Positions 9,683 to 18,966 of a DNA stretch of 64,000 nt are shown in pieces. Source of the stretch: Olivibacter jilunii. GTDB lineage: Bacteria > Bacteroidota > Bacteroidia > Sphingobacteriales > Sphingobacteriaceae. The position numbers and the translations under genes were made by a program. Position 1 is the first letter of the stretch. The number at the start of each line of letters is the position of its first letter. The DNA lies in assembly GCF_900607235.1 (NCBI RefSeq), contig NZ_LR027849.1, forward strand, positions 868,001 to 932,000, read 5' to 3'. The notes under the pieces are model-generated. The model saw only the letters and a program-made list of their open reading frames with translations. It did not search any database and had not been told where the DNA came from.

Positions 9683-10384
9683 ATGCAGGAAACCTACACC
9701 AAAAGAATGCGTTTAAAACAATGGGCAGAACAAGACAGACCAAGAGAAAAGTTATTATTAAATGGCCGTCGTTTACTCAGTGACGCTGAACTGATAGCCA
9801 TTTTAATAGGCAGCGGATCAAAAGAGGAAACCGCTGTTGAGCTCAGTAAGCGTATTTTAAGTGATGTGGAAAACAACCTGAGTGACTTAGCGCGATTAAC
9901 CCTTGCAGATTTATGCAATTATAAGGGAATAGGAGAGGCGAAAGCTATTGCCATCATTGCTGCTTTGGAGCTGGGACGACGGAGAAAAGAGAATGCCTCG
10001 GTACTAAAGCCTCAAATTGAGAGTAGCGAAGATGCCTATCAGGTGTTGCAATCGGTTTATGCTGATCTATCTCATGAGGAATTCTGGATTCTGTTATTAA
10101 ATACAAATAATAGGGTAATTGCAAAGGAATTAATAAGCAAAGGTGGGAGCGGTGTAGTGGCTGTTGATGCCAAGGGTGTGTTCCAAGCGGTATTGCAGGC
10201 AAAGGCAACGGGTTTGATCTTAAGCCATAACCATCCTTCCGGCTCGCTGAGGCCAAGCATGGCAGACAAACAGCTGACGAAGAAAATTGTTGAGGGAGGG
10301 AAACTGCTTGACGTTAGGGTACTGGATCATCTCATCATTTCCGATGAAGGCTATTACAGCTTTTTAGATCATGGAGATATCTAG
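9683..10384 (+). CDS. radC: RadC family protein (JAB-domain metalloprotein)
   Basis: A 233-residue protein with the RadC arrangement: a helix-hairpin-helix-like segment (LADLCNYKGIGEAKAIAI, about residues 70-95) and a C-terminal JAMM/MPN domain. The zinc motif is complete: H182, H184 and D195 in SHNHPSGSLRPSMAD, plus an upstream Glu in HEEFWILLLN. Despite the name, a DNA repair role has not held up for the family and its substrate is unknown. The gene stands alone before pheT. Confidence 0.93.
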   Translation: MQETYTKRMRLKQWAEQDRPREKLLLNGRRLLSDAELIAILIGSGSKEETAVELSKRILSDVENNLSDLARLTLADLCNYKGIGEAKAIAIIAALELGRRRKENASVLKPQIESSEDAYQVLQSVYADLSHEEFWILLLNTNNRVIAKELISKGGSGVVAVDAKGVFQAVLQAKATGLILSHNHPSGSLRPSMADKQLTKKIVEGGKLLDVRVLDHLIISDEGYYSFLDHGDI

Positions 10385-10447
10385 TAACCGAATTCAAGTT
10401 AATATTCGTGATCTATCTTATCTCAAAGTACGATAAAAATAAAAAAT

Positions 10448-10582
10448 ATGCTAAGTTTGCAACAATTTTTAGCGTTGCAACCGGTGGGACGATTAACAGG
10501 TAGCCTGTTTATTGCAGCCTCCGTATTGAGTCTGGATTTAATAAACTTTTATTGGCGATATTTATTTAATCTGTCACCCTAG
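10448..10582 (+). CDS. Possible 44-residue hydrophobic peptide upstream of pheT
   Basis: An ATG-to-TAG frame of 44 codons in the radC-pheT gap, with one hydrophobic stretch (LFIAASVLSLDLINFYW). It might be a small membrane peptide. However, TAAGTTTG at 10452-10459 looks like the -7 element of a promoter, which would put the ATG upstream of the transcript. No family recognised; it may be chance. Confidence 0.2.
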   Translation: MLSLQQFLALQPVGRLTGSLFIAASVLSLDLINFYWRYLFNLSP

Positions 10583-10622
10583 CAACGTCGAAATAAAAAA
10601 GCAAAGAAAACAGACTATTTCC

Positions 10623-13022
10623 ATGAAGATATCGTACAACTGGCTCAAACAATTTATATCTACTGATAAAAACCCGAACGAACTTTCACAAATATTAACA
10701 GATATTGGTTTAGAAGTTGAAGGTGTTGAAGAAATCCAGGGCATTCCTGGGGGTTTGACAGGTTTAGTGATCGGAGAGGTGAAAACTTGCCAGCAACACC
10801 CAAATGCTGATAGACTGCGTATTACTACGGTCGATGTCGGTGAAGCTTCTTTATTACACATTGTCTGCGGGGCTCCAAATGTCGCTGCCGGCCAGAAAGT
10901 AGTAGTAGCAACCGTTGGTACAACGGTTTACCCATTGGAGGGTGAGCCTTTTAAAATCAATAAATCGAAAATAAGAGGAGAAGTTTCCGAAGGGATGATC
11001 TGCGCGGAGGATGAAATAGGTTTGGGCAAATCGCACGAAGGAATTATGGTATTGCCCGCTGACGCACCCGTTGGAAGTTTGGCTAAAGATTTTTTCGGTG
11101 TAAAAGACGATTATTGCTTCGAAATCGGGCTGACGCCGAATCGTGCTGATGCCGCCTCTCATTTAGGCGTTGCTAGGGATGTAGCGGCTGTTTTGAGACA
11201 GGAAGTAAAGTTGCCGGATATTAGCTCCTTCAAAGCGGGATCGGGTCGTTTGATGCCTGTCACTGTGGATAACACCAATGCTTGTAAGCGTTATTCTTCC
11301 CTGAGTATTAGTGGCGTAAAAGTTGCCGACTCACCTGAGTGGTTACAGGAAAAACTAAGGGCAATTGGCTTAAGACCCATTAATAATATTGTTGACGTCA
11401 CCAATTATGTCCTTCACGAGCTAGGGCAACCACTGCATGCATTTGATGCAGATAAGGTAGCAGGTAGTCACATTATCGTTCGCAACGCAAAAGAAGGCGA
11501 GGCTTTTGTTACATTAGACGAGGTAGAACGTAAGCTATCTTCGGAAGATCTTATGATTTGTGACGAGGAGAAGCCCCTATGCATTGCTGGCGTATTTGGC
11601 GGACTAAATTCAGGCGTTACCGGAACGACTATGAATGTGTTTTTGGAAAGCGCCTATTTTGATGCCGTTTCTATTAGAAAGTCGTCAAAGCGACATAACT
11701 TGAAAACAGATGCTTCGTTCCGATTTGAACGTGGTACAGATCCCGATATGACCGTTTATGCGCTTAAACGGGCGGCGTTGCTAATGGTGGAAGTCGCAGG
11801 TGGAGAAATATCTTCCGAGATATCAGATATTTATCCTGCTCCGGTAAAACCTTTTGTTTTTGAGGTCAATCCGGACAACGTTCGACGTTTGATCGGTAAA
11901 AATATCACTGACGAAAATATTGTTGATATTTTACAGGCATTGCAAATACAGATAGCAAGCAAAGACGCAGGCGTTTTGACGGTTTATGTTCCGCCCTATA
12001 AAGTTGATGTGACGCGGGAGGTTGACATTACCGAAGAAGTTTTGCGCATTTACGGTTATAATAATATCGAGATGAAGCAGCAAATCAAGGCTTCATTGAA
12101 TACTTCTGCAAAACCGGACAAAGAAGTGATTCAGAACCTTGTTGCGGATACTTTAATAGCCAATGGATTTAATGAGATTTTATCCAACTCGCTTACTAAA
12201 CTAGCCTATGCCGATAATGAAGAGACAGTGGTTAAGATACTAAATCCCTTAAGCAGTGATTTGGACGTCATGCGACAAAACTTGCTCTTTTCCGCATTAG
12301 AAGCTGTTGCATATAATCAAAAGCGAAAAAATCCCGATTTGAAATTATTTGAGTTCGGGAAGACTTATCATATGGTAGACGGCGTTTACGAAGAAGAACA
12401 GCAATTAAGTTTAACCATTACGGGCGCTCAACATACCCAGCAATGGAACCAACCGTCGCAGCCCGTTTCTTTTTACGATATAAAAGCAGCAGTTGATGCC
12501 TTAGTGAAGCGTCTTAACATTCGCGATCTCAAAACGGAAGACTTGGAGAGCGTGCATTTTTCATATGGCCTACAATATGTTAAAGGACAAAAGACCTTAG
12601 TGAAATTTGGCGCAATTTCTACAAAGGCTTTAAAAAAAGCCGATGTGAACGGCATGGTATATTGCGCGGTATTCAATTGGGAATTACTACTAAAGGCCAT
12701 CCGTAAAAATAAAATCACCTATAAGGAAGTAGCCAAATTTCCTGCGGTAAGAAGAGATTTATCGCTATTGATTGATCGGCAAGTAACCTTCGACGCTTTA
12801 AAGAATATAGCCGAACGAACCGAACGTAAACTTCTCAAATCAGTAGGTGTTTTTGATGTTTATGTAGGTGACAAGTTGCCGGCGGGAAAGAAGTCCTACG
12901 CTTTGAGCTTTGAGTTGCAAGACGAGGAAAAAACCTTAACAGATAAACAAATTGATTCGGTGATACAAAAATTAATACTTAACTTTGAAAAAGAAGTAGG
13001 TGCAGAAATTAGAAAGGGATAG
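10623..13022 (+). CDS. pheT: Phenylalanine-tRNA ligase beta subunit
   Basis: Large subunit of the alpha2beta2 enzyme that charges tRNA-Phe. The 799 residues carry the expected order: N-terminal B1 (KISYNWLKQFI), an EMAP/OB tRNA-binding domain (about 40-150, LVIGEVKTCQQHPNADRL), B3/B4 editing domain (RPINNIVDVTNYVLHELGQPLHAFD), B5 (VNPDNVRRLIGKNIT), the catalytic-like core (LNPLSSDLDVMRQNLLFSAL) and the C-terminal FDX-ACB domain (KFPAVRRDLSLLID). pheS is not adjacent, as is usual in Bacteroidota. A coiled-coil gene and zapA follow closely and may share its transcript. Confidence 0.97.
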   Translation: MKISYNWLKQFISTDKNPNELSQILTDIGLEVEGVEEIQGIPGGLTGLVIGEVKTCQQHPNADRLRITTVDVGEASLLHIVCGAPNVAAGQKVVVATVGTTVYPLEGEPFKINKSKIRGEVSEGMICAEDEIGLGKSHEGIMVLPADAPVGSLAKDFFGVKDDYCFEIGLTPNRADAASHLGVARDVAAVLRQEVKLPDISSFKAGSGRLMPVTVDNTNACKRYSSLSISGVKVADSPEWLQEKLRAIGLRPINNIVDVTNYVLHELGQPLHAFDADKVAGSHIIVRNAKEGEAFVTLDEVERKLSSEDLMICDEEKPLCIAGVFGGLNSGVTGTTMNVFLESAYFDAVSIRKSSKRHNLKTDASFRFERGTDPDMTVYALKRAALLMVEVAGGEISSEISDIYPAPVKPFVFEVNPDNVRRLIGKNITDENIVDILQALQIQIASKDAGVLTVYVPPYKVDVTREVDITEEVLRIYGYNNIEMKQQIKASLNTSAKPDKEVIQNLVADTLIANGFNEILSNSLTKLAYADNEETVVKILNPLSSDLDVMRQNLLFSALEAVAYNQKRKNPDLKLFEFGKTYHMVDGVYEEEQQLSLTITGAQHTQQWNQPSQPVSFYDIKAAVDALVKRLNIRDLKTEDLESVHFSYGLQYVKGQKTLVKFGAISTKALKKADVNGMVYCAVFNWELLLKAIRKNKITYKEVAKFPAVRRDLSLLIDRQVTFDALKNIAERTERKLLKSVGVFDVYVGDKLPAGKKSYALSFELQDEEKTLTDKQIDSVIQKLILNFEKEVGAEIRKG

Positions 13023-13048
13023 AGGCTAACTAAAAATGCTAAATAGAG

Positions 13049-13357
13049 ATGTCAACGGTTTCAGCGCAATTAGATAATGTCGTAGAGAAAACAGCAAAAC
13101 TGATTGAATTATGTTTATCTTTACAAGAAGAAAACGACATGCTTAAATTGGAGAATCAATCCATTAAAGTAGCATTTGAAGCGTCCAAAGATAAAAATAA
13201 GGATCTGGAGGAGAAACTGAAGGCGCTAACTGTTGCCCGTTCTTTGGAAGGTGCACCGGTAGAAAAGGAAGCCATTAATGAAAAAACACTTGACATCAAG
13301 CAAAAAATTAACGATTTTGTGCGAGAAATAGATAAATGTATTGAGTTACTAAAATAG
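13049..13357 (+). CDS. Small coiled-coil protein between pheT and zapA
   Basis: 102 residues, mostly a predicted coiled coil (about residues 20-65, LCLSLQEENDMLKLENQSIK and on), highly charged, no signal or membrane segment. It lies 26 bp after pheT and just before zapA. This place and the Leu/Glu-rich coil recall ZapB-like partners of ZapA, but that is inference. No enzyme motif. Confidence 0.75.
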   Translation: MSTVSAQLDNVVEKTAKLIELCLSLQEENDMLKLENQSIKVAFEASKDKNKDLEEKLKALTVARSLEGAPVEKEAINEKTLDIKQKINDFVREIDKCIELLK

Positions 13358-13393
13358 AGTAACCCAAATTATATAGTGAATCAAGCTCATTCT

Positions 13394-13684
13394 ATGGGAG
13401 ATATTTCCATAAAAATAAATATTGCAGACAGGATATATCCTTTACGGATAGAGATGGAAGAAGAAGAGATTATCCGTCATGCAGCGAAATTAATTAACGA
13501 CCGTATAAAAGATCTACAGGAGAATTATGCGGTAAGAGATAAGCAAGATCTGCTTTCGATGGCTGTATTGCATTATGCTACAGCAGCCTTAAAGGCAGAA
13601 AAAAAGGTGAGAGAAGAGGATACAAGCGTATCCGATAAAGTTTACCAATTAGATCAATTGCTATCGGAGTTTTTTAAAGATTGA
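13394..13684 (+). CDS. zapA: Cell division protein ZapA
   Basis: FtsZ-ring-associated protein that cross-links FtsZ filaments at midcell. The 96 residues from the ATG at 13394 (MGDISIKINIADRIYPLRI) match the family start; a GTG at 13376 would add six residues of no family value. The N-terminal globular part is followed by the typical helix LINDRIKDLQENYAVRDKQD and a C-terminal coiled coil. It lies 36 bp after the coiled-coil gene and directly before the 6S RNA candidate. Confidence 0.9.
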   Translation: MGDISIKINIADRIYPLRIEMEEEEIIRHAAKLINDRIKDLQENYAVRDKQDLLSMAVLHYATAALKAEKKVREEDTSVSDKVYQLDQLLSEFFKD

Positions 13685-13717
13685 TTCGTTCTTTTGAAAT
13701 ATAGAGCTATAAGATTT

Positions 13718-13887
13718 AACCGCAGTTAATTCGGGTTTCACTATTTTTAAACTTAACACTTCAATATAAAGAAGCGTAAATAGACATACTCCATTTTGCT
13801 TTCGCCACCTGGAGATAGTTAGTACGCTAAACCTGTATATAGAAGTTTAAAATAATTGGAACCTATTTTTAACTGCGGTTTTTTTTT
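13718..13887 (+). ncRNA. ssrS: Probable 6S RNA
   Basis: A gene-free stretch that folds as one long interrupted hairpin. The closing stem is AACCGCAGTTAA / TTAACTGCGGTT (13718-13729 with 13869-13880), followed by seven Ts. Inside are nested pairs TAAACTT/AAGTTTA, AGCGTA/TACGCT and TCCA/TGGA, with unpaired strands between the second and third stems like the central bubble of 6S RNA. The size of about 165 nt and the place directly after zapA agree with 6S RNA, which in many bacteria lies beside zapA and mimics an open promoter bound by RNA polymerase. Assignment rests on structure and position, not on a covariance search. Confidence 0.7.
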
Positions 13888-13961
13888 GCGTAAACCTTCC
13901 TGACCTTATGGGAAAGGTGTTGGTTTTGCACGATGATTAAGCAATCAACGGTTCTAGAAAC

Positions 13962-13979
13962 GGGGATAGTATGATCCCC
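13962..13979 (+). repeat. Hairpin in the rny leader
   Basis: Perfect 6-bp inverted repeat GGGGAT / ATCCCC with a 6-nt loop, 37 bp before the rny ATG. No T-tract follows. It may shape the 5' end of the rny mRNA. Confidence 0.4.
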
Positions 13980-14015
13980 CGGTTCTATTATCAACTAAAT
14001 ATATATATAAACAAC

Positions 14016-15569
14016 ATGGAAATAGTAATTTATGTGTTATTAGGTTTGGCTATTGGCGTATTGATCGGACGCTTTTTACTCCGTAGCTTACTTAAGAAGC
14101 AAGAAATTGCAGCACAGAATAAGGTTAAACGTATCTTAAAAGAGGCTGAACAAGAGGCGGAGATGCTGAAGAAAAATCGTTTATTGGAAGCAAAAGAAAA
14201 GTTTCTTCATTTAAAGGCCGAACATGAACGGGAGGTTAACCAAAAAAATAATGCGATCAATCAAAAGGAGAACTCGCTTCGCCAAAAAGAACAATCACTT
14301 AATTCCAAATTAGAGCAAGTTAATCGGGAAAAGCAAGAGCTTGATAACGTTAAGAAAAATCTGGAACGTCAGATTGAGCTGAACAACAAAAAACAGGATG
14401 AGGTGGAGCATTTGAAAATGCAGCACATTAAGCAGTTAGAAACAATTGCGGGTTTATCGGCGGAAGAAGCGAAAGAACAACTGGTAAATAACCTAAGAGA
14501 AGAGGCACGGTCGAAAGCAATGATCCAGATAAAAGACATTGTAGATGAGGCCAACCTCACCGCCAGTAAAGAAGCAAAAAAGGTGGTCATTCAAACTATA
14601 CAGCGTACGGCTACCGAAAGCGCTATCGAAAATACGGTTTCCATCTTTAACATAGAAAATGATGAAATCAAAGGACGCGTTATCGGTCGTGAAGGACGTA
14701 ATATCCGTGCATTGGAAGCAGCTACTGGCGTAGAGATCATCGTTGACGACACACCTGAGGCGATTATCTTGTCCGGGTTTGATCCGGTAAGAAGAGAGAT
14801 TGCGCGGCTTGCTTTGCACCGATTGGTTACAGATGGACGTATTCACCCCGCCCGCATTGAAGAAGTTGTAGCGAAAACCAAAAAGCAGATAGAAGACGAA
14901 ATTGTAGAGATTGGCGAACGTACCGTTATTGATTTAGGCATTCATGGTTTACATCCGGAGTTGATCCGGATGGTTGGCAGAATGCGTTATCGTTCCTCTT
15001 ATGGGCAAAACTTGTTGCAGCACTCGCGCGAAGTGGCTAATTTTTGTGCAACCATGGCAGCTGAATTAGGGTTAAACGTAAAACTGGCAAAACGTGCCGG
15101 CTTATTGCATGATATTGGCAAAGTACCTGATGATAACCCGGAATTACCTCATGCGATTTTGGGTATGCAATTGGCTGAGAAATACAAAGAACATCCGGAA
15201 GTTTGTAATGCCATTGGAGCTCACCATGACGAAATCGAAATGACTTCACTTATTTCTCCAATTGTGCAAGCTTGCGATGCTATTTCCGGTGCGAGACCGG
15301 GAGCACGGAGAGAAGTTGTTGAAAGTTATATCAAGCGTTTAAAAGAGTTGGAAGAGCTAGCACTTTCTTATCCAGGCGTGGAAAAAACGTTTGCGATACA
15401 AGCCGGTAGGGAATTGCGTGTGGTGGTAGAAAGTGAAAAAGTTACTGATGCCCAGGCAGAAATATTAGCGGCAGATATATCCAATCGTATACAAACCGAA
15501 ATGACATATCCCGGGCAGATTAAGGTTACGGTTATCCGCGAAACCCGATCAGTGGCCTTTGCAAAATAA
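14016..15569 (+). CDS. rny: Ribonuclease Y
   Basis: Membrane-anchored endoribonuclease that starts mRNA decay. The 517 residues from ATG 14016 ([20 protein letters not shown]) give a clean N-terminal transmembrane helix; an upstream ATG at 13971 would put 15 odd residues before it, inside a hairpin. Order: membrane anchor (1-25), long charged coiled coil (about 30-190), KH domain ([15 protein letters not shown] near 218-232), HD domain (HSREV near 333 and the catalytic LLHDIGK near 363), and a conserved C-terminal region. It lies downstream of zapA and the 6S RNA candidate. Confidence 0.96.
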   Translation: MEIVIYVLLGLAIGVLIGRFLLRSLLKKQEIAAQNKVKRILKEAEQEAEMLKKNRLLEAKEKFLHLKAEHEREVNQKNNAINQKENSLRQKEQSLNSKLEQVNREKQELDNVKKNLERQIELNNKKQDEVEHLKMQHIKQLETIAGLSAEEAKEQLVNNLREEARSKAMIQIKDIVDEANLTASKEAKKVVIQTIQRTATESAIENTVSIFNIENDEIKGRVIGREGRNIRALEAATGVEIIVDDTPEAIILSGFDPVRREIARLALHRLVTDGRIHPARIEEVVAKTKKQIEDEIVEIGERTVIDLGIHGLHPELIRMVGRMRYRSSYGQNLLQHSREVANFCATMAAELGLNVKLAKRAGLLHDIGKVPDDNPELPHAILGMQLAEKYKEHPEVCNAIGAHHDEIEMTSLISPIVQACDAISGARPGARREVVESYIKRLKELEELALSYPGVEKTFAIQAGRELRVVVESEKVTDAQAEILAADISNRIQTEMTYPGQIKVTVIRETRSVAFAK

Positions 15570-15722
15570 ATAATACAAGGAGGTTGTTTAAAAAGGCCTT
15601 TTCTTGACATTTTTTCGATTGCTTGCTCATCGCTGGTAGGCAATCGAAATAAGTTGAGATATGAGTACACGGTCGAATGAACATCGGGAAAGCTTTTAGG
15701 CATCCTCTAAATTCTTACTCTT

Positions 15723-16250
15723 ATGTCAAAACAGCTTAAGTCGGCGAAGCAAATACAGACAAAGAAACGCCCTATTGATCTTTATTTTGAGCAATATGCT
15801 GAACACCACCAACGTTCAAGCAACAAACTGATTCATTGGATCTGTGTTCCACTTATAACCTTTAGTATTTCCGGGCTTATCTGGTTCATTCCTTTTCCAC
15901 ATCTTGAATTCTTAGGGCGCTATAATGGCTTTATTAACTGGTTTACCATCGCAATGGCACTGGTGGTTTACTACTATCTCCGTTTAGCTCCTACGTTATC
16001 TTATGCGATGCTTTTTAGCTTTGGGGTTTTCAGCTATATTATCGTACAACTGGAGTATTGGGAAAAAGCAGGAGGGCCTGCACCTTGGTTGATATGCCTG
16101 ATCATTTTTGTTATAGCATGGATCGGACAATTTATAGGTCACAAAATTGAAGGTAAGAAACCATCGTTTTTGACAGATATCAAGTTTCTTTTAATCGGTC
16201 CGGTTTGGTTATGGCATTTTATTTTCAAAAGGCTAGGAATACCGTATTAA
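15723..16250 (+). CDS. Mpo1-like (DUF962) membrane protein
   Basis: A 175-residue integral membrane protein with about four transmembrane segments. The family signature is present: YAEHHQRSSNKLIHWICVP with spaced histidines near the N-terminus, and GHKIEGKKPSF before the last segment. In yeast, Mpo1 is an iron-dependent dioxygenase in the alpha-oxidation of 2-hydroxy fatty acids, and these histidines are the likely metal ligands. Sphingobacteriaceae make sphingolipids with 2-hydroxy fatty acids, so a similar role is attractive but inferred. No clear operon partner. Confidence 0.82.
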   Translation: MSKQLKSAKQIQTKKRPIDLYFEQYAEHHQRSSNKLIHWICVPLITFSISGLIWFIPFPHLEFLGRYNGFINWFTIAMALVVYYYLRLAPTLSYAMLFSFGVFSYIIVQLEYWEKAGGPAPWLICLIIFVIAWIGQFIGHKIEGKKPSFLTDIKFLLIGPVWLWHFIFKRLGIPY

Positions 16251-16325
16251 GGTCTTAGGTATTAGCTGTTAGGTCTTCAATCCTAACAACCAATAACCAG
16301 TAACCAACAACAAACAATTTTGGTT
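16251..16325. repeat. Degenerate TTAG-type intergenic repeat forming a hairpin
   Basis: The arms TATTAGCTGTTAGG and CCTAACAACCAATA pair at 12 of 14 positions, with an 8-nt loop. It belongs to the dispersed intergenic repeats also seen near 18750, 30150, 33980, 35580 and 63260. It sits after the Mpo1-like gene and could stall transcription. Confidence 0.55.
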
Positions 16326-16382
16326 ACAAATAATTAACTTTAACCTAACCAAAAGATTAAGTATAGTACTTATCATTATCAA

Positions 16383-17375
16383 ATGAAGATATTGTATGCT
16401 GTACAGGGAACAGGTAACGGACATTTAAGCCGGGCGATGGATGTGATCCCTTGTTTAAAAAAACGGGCAGAGGTAGATATTCTTGTGAGCGGTATCCAAG
16501 CCGATTTAGATTTGCCTTTTGAGGTCAAATATCGTAAGCACGGGCTTAGCTTTATCTTTGGAAAAGCAGGCGGTGTTGACCTTTGGCGAACTTTTATGAG
16601 TAATAAAGTTCGAGATATCGTAAAAGAGGTAAATGAAACGCCTGTTGAGGATTATGATCTCGTGATCAACGATTTTGAACCTGTAACGGCTTGGGCCTGT
16701 CATCTACGTGAACACCCTTGCATCGGCATGAGCCATCAATCAGCTGTTTTGGATTCCAAATCGCCAAAGCCTGAAGAAGTGGACATGATGGGTAAGTTTA
16801 TTTTAAAGCATTATGCCCCCGTAGATGTAAGTTACGGCTTCCATTTTCAGCCTTACAGTCCCTCTATATTTACACCGGTTATCAGAAGGCAAATCCGGGA
16901 GCAGGAAATCAGTGATAAGGGGCACTATACGGTGTACCTACCGGCCTATGATGACGCACGTCTATTAAAAAGCCTGCTACGCTTTGATCAAGTTCAATGG
17001 GACGTGTTCTCTAAGCATAATCGAGTGCCCTTTTCACTCAAGAATGTGAACGTTCAGCCTATTAATAATCAGAAATTTGTGGAAAGTATGGCCTCTTGCC
17101 ATGGTATTTTATGCGGGGCGGGCTTTGAGACACCTGCTGAAGCGCTTTTTTTGGGTAAGAAGTTAATGGTTGTTCCGATGAAAAATCAATATGAGCAACA
17201 TTTAAATGCGGCGGCGTTAATGCAAATGGGCGTACCGGTTATCAAAAATCTCAAATCAAAGAATGATGAAGCTATTGAGCGCTGGATAAATACCGATCAG
17301 GGGGTAAAAGTTAGTTACCCTGACAATACACAAGAGATTGTAGATAAGATTTTAGCCACGCATCTCCATATATGA
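16383..17375 (+). CDS. Glycosyltransferase, MJ1255/VC2487-like family
   Basis: A 330-residue protein of the GT-B fold related to family 28 transferases. The N-terminus carries the glycine-rich acceptor-side motif (ILYAVQGTGNGHLSRAMDVI). The C-terminal half has the nucleotide-sugar segment CHGILCGAGFETPAEALFLGKKLMV followed by NQYEQHLNAAALMQMG. No signal peptide; probably cytoplasmic at the membrane face. Its last codons overlap the start of the GH1 gene by 4 bp (ATGA), implying translational coupling. Donor and acceptor are unknown. Confidence 0.82.
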   Translation: MKILYAVQGTGNGHLSRAMDVIPCLKKRAEVDILVSGIQADLDLPFEVKYRKHGLSFIFGKAGGVDLWRTFMSNKVRDIVKEVNETPVEDYDLVINDFEPVTAWACHLREHPCIGMSHQSAVLDSKSPKPEEVDMMGKFILKHYAPVDVSYGFHFQPYSPSIFTPVIRRQIREQEISDKGHYTVYLPAYDDARLLKSLLRFDQVQWDVFSKHNRVPFSLKNVNVQPINNQKFVESMASCHGILCGAGFETPAEALFLGKKLMVVPMKNQYEQHLNAAALMQMGVPVIKNLKSKNDEAIERWINTDQGVKVSYPDNTQEIVDKILATHLHI

Positions 17376-18706
17376 ATCGCAGTTTATTTGGTGAAGAGTT
17401 TATCTGGGGCGTATCTACGGCCGCTTATCAGATAGAAGGGGGGCATAATGCTGACGGGAAAGGCCCATCCATATGGGATGTTTTTAGTAAAAAGAAAGGA
17501 AAAATCAGAAACGGGCATCATGCGCAAGTTGCGTGCGATTTTTACAATCGGTATGAAGACGATATTTTACTAATGAAACAGCTGAATATCCCGCATTTTC
17601 GCTTTTCCATTGCTTGGACACGTATACTGCCGGAAGGTGTGGGAGAAATTAATCGCGAGGGTATCAACTTTTATAACCGGGTCATTGATACGTGTATCCA
17701 ACATGGAATTACACCTTGGGTAACCTTATATCATTGGGATCTTCCGCAAGCACTGGAAAACAAAGGTGGCTGGACCAACCGTTCCATTTTAGAATGGTTT
17801 GAGACCTATGTCCGTTTATGTGTTGATTCTTTTGGCGATCGTGTAAAGCATTGGATGGTTATGAACGAGCCGGTTGCCTTCGTTGGTGCGGGCTATTTTT
17901 TCGGAAAGCACGCGCCGGGACGGTGGGGTCTCCGTTATTTTTTGCCGGCGGTGCACCATGCTACCCTTAGCATGGCCCGAGGGGCCAAAATTATAAAAGA
18001 GCGTTATCCTACGGCAATGGTAGGCACTACTTTTTCACATTCGGTGCTCGAGCCCATATCCCTTAAGACGAGACATATCCATGCACTTAGAAGGGCAGAT
18101 GCAATTATGAATCGCCTTTTTTTAGAACCTATCTTAGGGATGGGATATCCCATCGACGCTGTCAAAGCGCTTAAAAATTTAAAGAAATACATCCTCCCCG
18201 GCGATGAAGATAATATTGCTTTTAATTTCGATTTTATTGGACTTCAAACTTATACCCGAGAGGTTATCCAATTTTCAATGCTGATGCCTTATGTGTGGGC
18301 TAACATTGTTGAACCTCGCAAAAGGGGGATAAAACACACGACGGCGATGGATTGGGAGATTTATCCATCATCTATCTATGAGGCACTCAAAAGATTTCAG
18401 AGCTATCCCAATATGCCGCCTATTATCATAACCGAAAATGGGGCTGCATTTAAAGACGAAGTGATCGGTGATCGTGTTTATGATGCGGAGCGGACAAAAT
18501 ATTTACAAGATCACATTCAGCAGGTCTTGCGCGCTAAAGAGGAGGGAGTGGATGTGCGTGGCTATTTTGTATGGACCTTTACCGATAATTTTGAATGGGC
18601 GGAAGGATACCATCCGCGCTTCGGTCTGGTGCATGTCGACTTTGAAACGCAAAAACGTATCGTTAAAGAAAGCGGGAAATGGTATGGAGAGTGGTTAAGT
18701 CGTTGA
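17372..18706 (+). CDS. Beta-glucosidase, glycoside hydrolase family 1
   Basis: Retaining beta-glycosidase acting on beta-glucosides or related disaccharides. The 444 residues match the family: N-terminal signature FIWGVSTAAYQIEGG, acid/base E166 in MNEPVAF, nucleophile E355 in ITENGAAF, and the C-terminal GYFVWTFTDNFEWAEGY loop whose Glu and Trp bind sugar. No signal peptide, so cytoplasmic. The ATGA overlap with the upstream glycosyltransferase is odd for a catabolic enzyme and suggests a shared pathway, such as recycling of a glycoside the transferase makes. Confidence 0.93.
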   Translation: MNRSLFGEEFIWGVSTAAYQIEGGHNADGKGPSIWDVFSKKKGKIRNGHHAQVACDFYNRYEDDILLMKQLNIPHFRFSIAWTRILPEGVGEINREGINFYNRVIDTCIQHGITPWVTLYHWDLPQALENKGGWTNRSILEWFETYVRLCVDSFGDRVKHWMVMNEPVAFVGAGYFFGKHAPGRWGLRYFLPAVHHATLSMARGAKIIKERYPTAMVGTTFSHSVLEPISLKTRHIHALRRADAIMNRLFLEPILGMGYPIDAVKALKNLKKYILPGDEDNIAFNFDFIGLQTYTREVIQFSMLMPYVWANIVEPRKRGIKHTTAMDWEIYPSSIYEALKRFQSYPNMPPIIITENGAAFKDEVIGDRVYDAERTKYLQDHIQQVLRAKEEGVDVRGYFVWTFTDNFEWAEGYHPRFGLVHVDFETQKRIVKESGKWYGEWLSR

Positions 18707-18966
18707 TTTGTTAAGTAGGGTCTTAAGTGATGAATGTTGAATGATGAATAATGAATGATGAATTTTTGCGTAGAGTAGAATAGTTCATGCCTATAGCTTA
18801 ATATAGACATAGGATGTAAGACAGGAAGTGTTGATACTTGATACCTCCTAAGACATAGGAGGGGAAGAAAACACGCAACCCACAACTCGCAACTTAAAAC
18901 TACTCCCTTAACTATTTTCCTACTAACTATTTCCCCACTCAACTAATTTTTTTATGTTTGCCTATC
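18707..18966. other. Gene-free gap with low-complexity and repeat sequence
   Basis: Begins with degenerate GATGAATAATGAATG runs. A short dyad CCTA-agaca-TAGG sits at 18846-18858, and the gap ends in the CAACTC/AACTA-rich strand of the dispersed intergenic repeat family also present at 30146-30394. No ORF and no convincing terminator. It holds the promoter of the FKBP gene, not identified. Confidence 0.45.
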
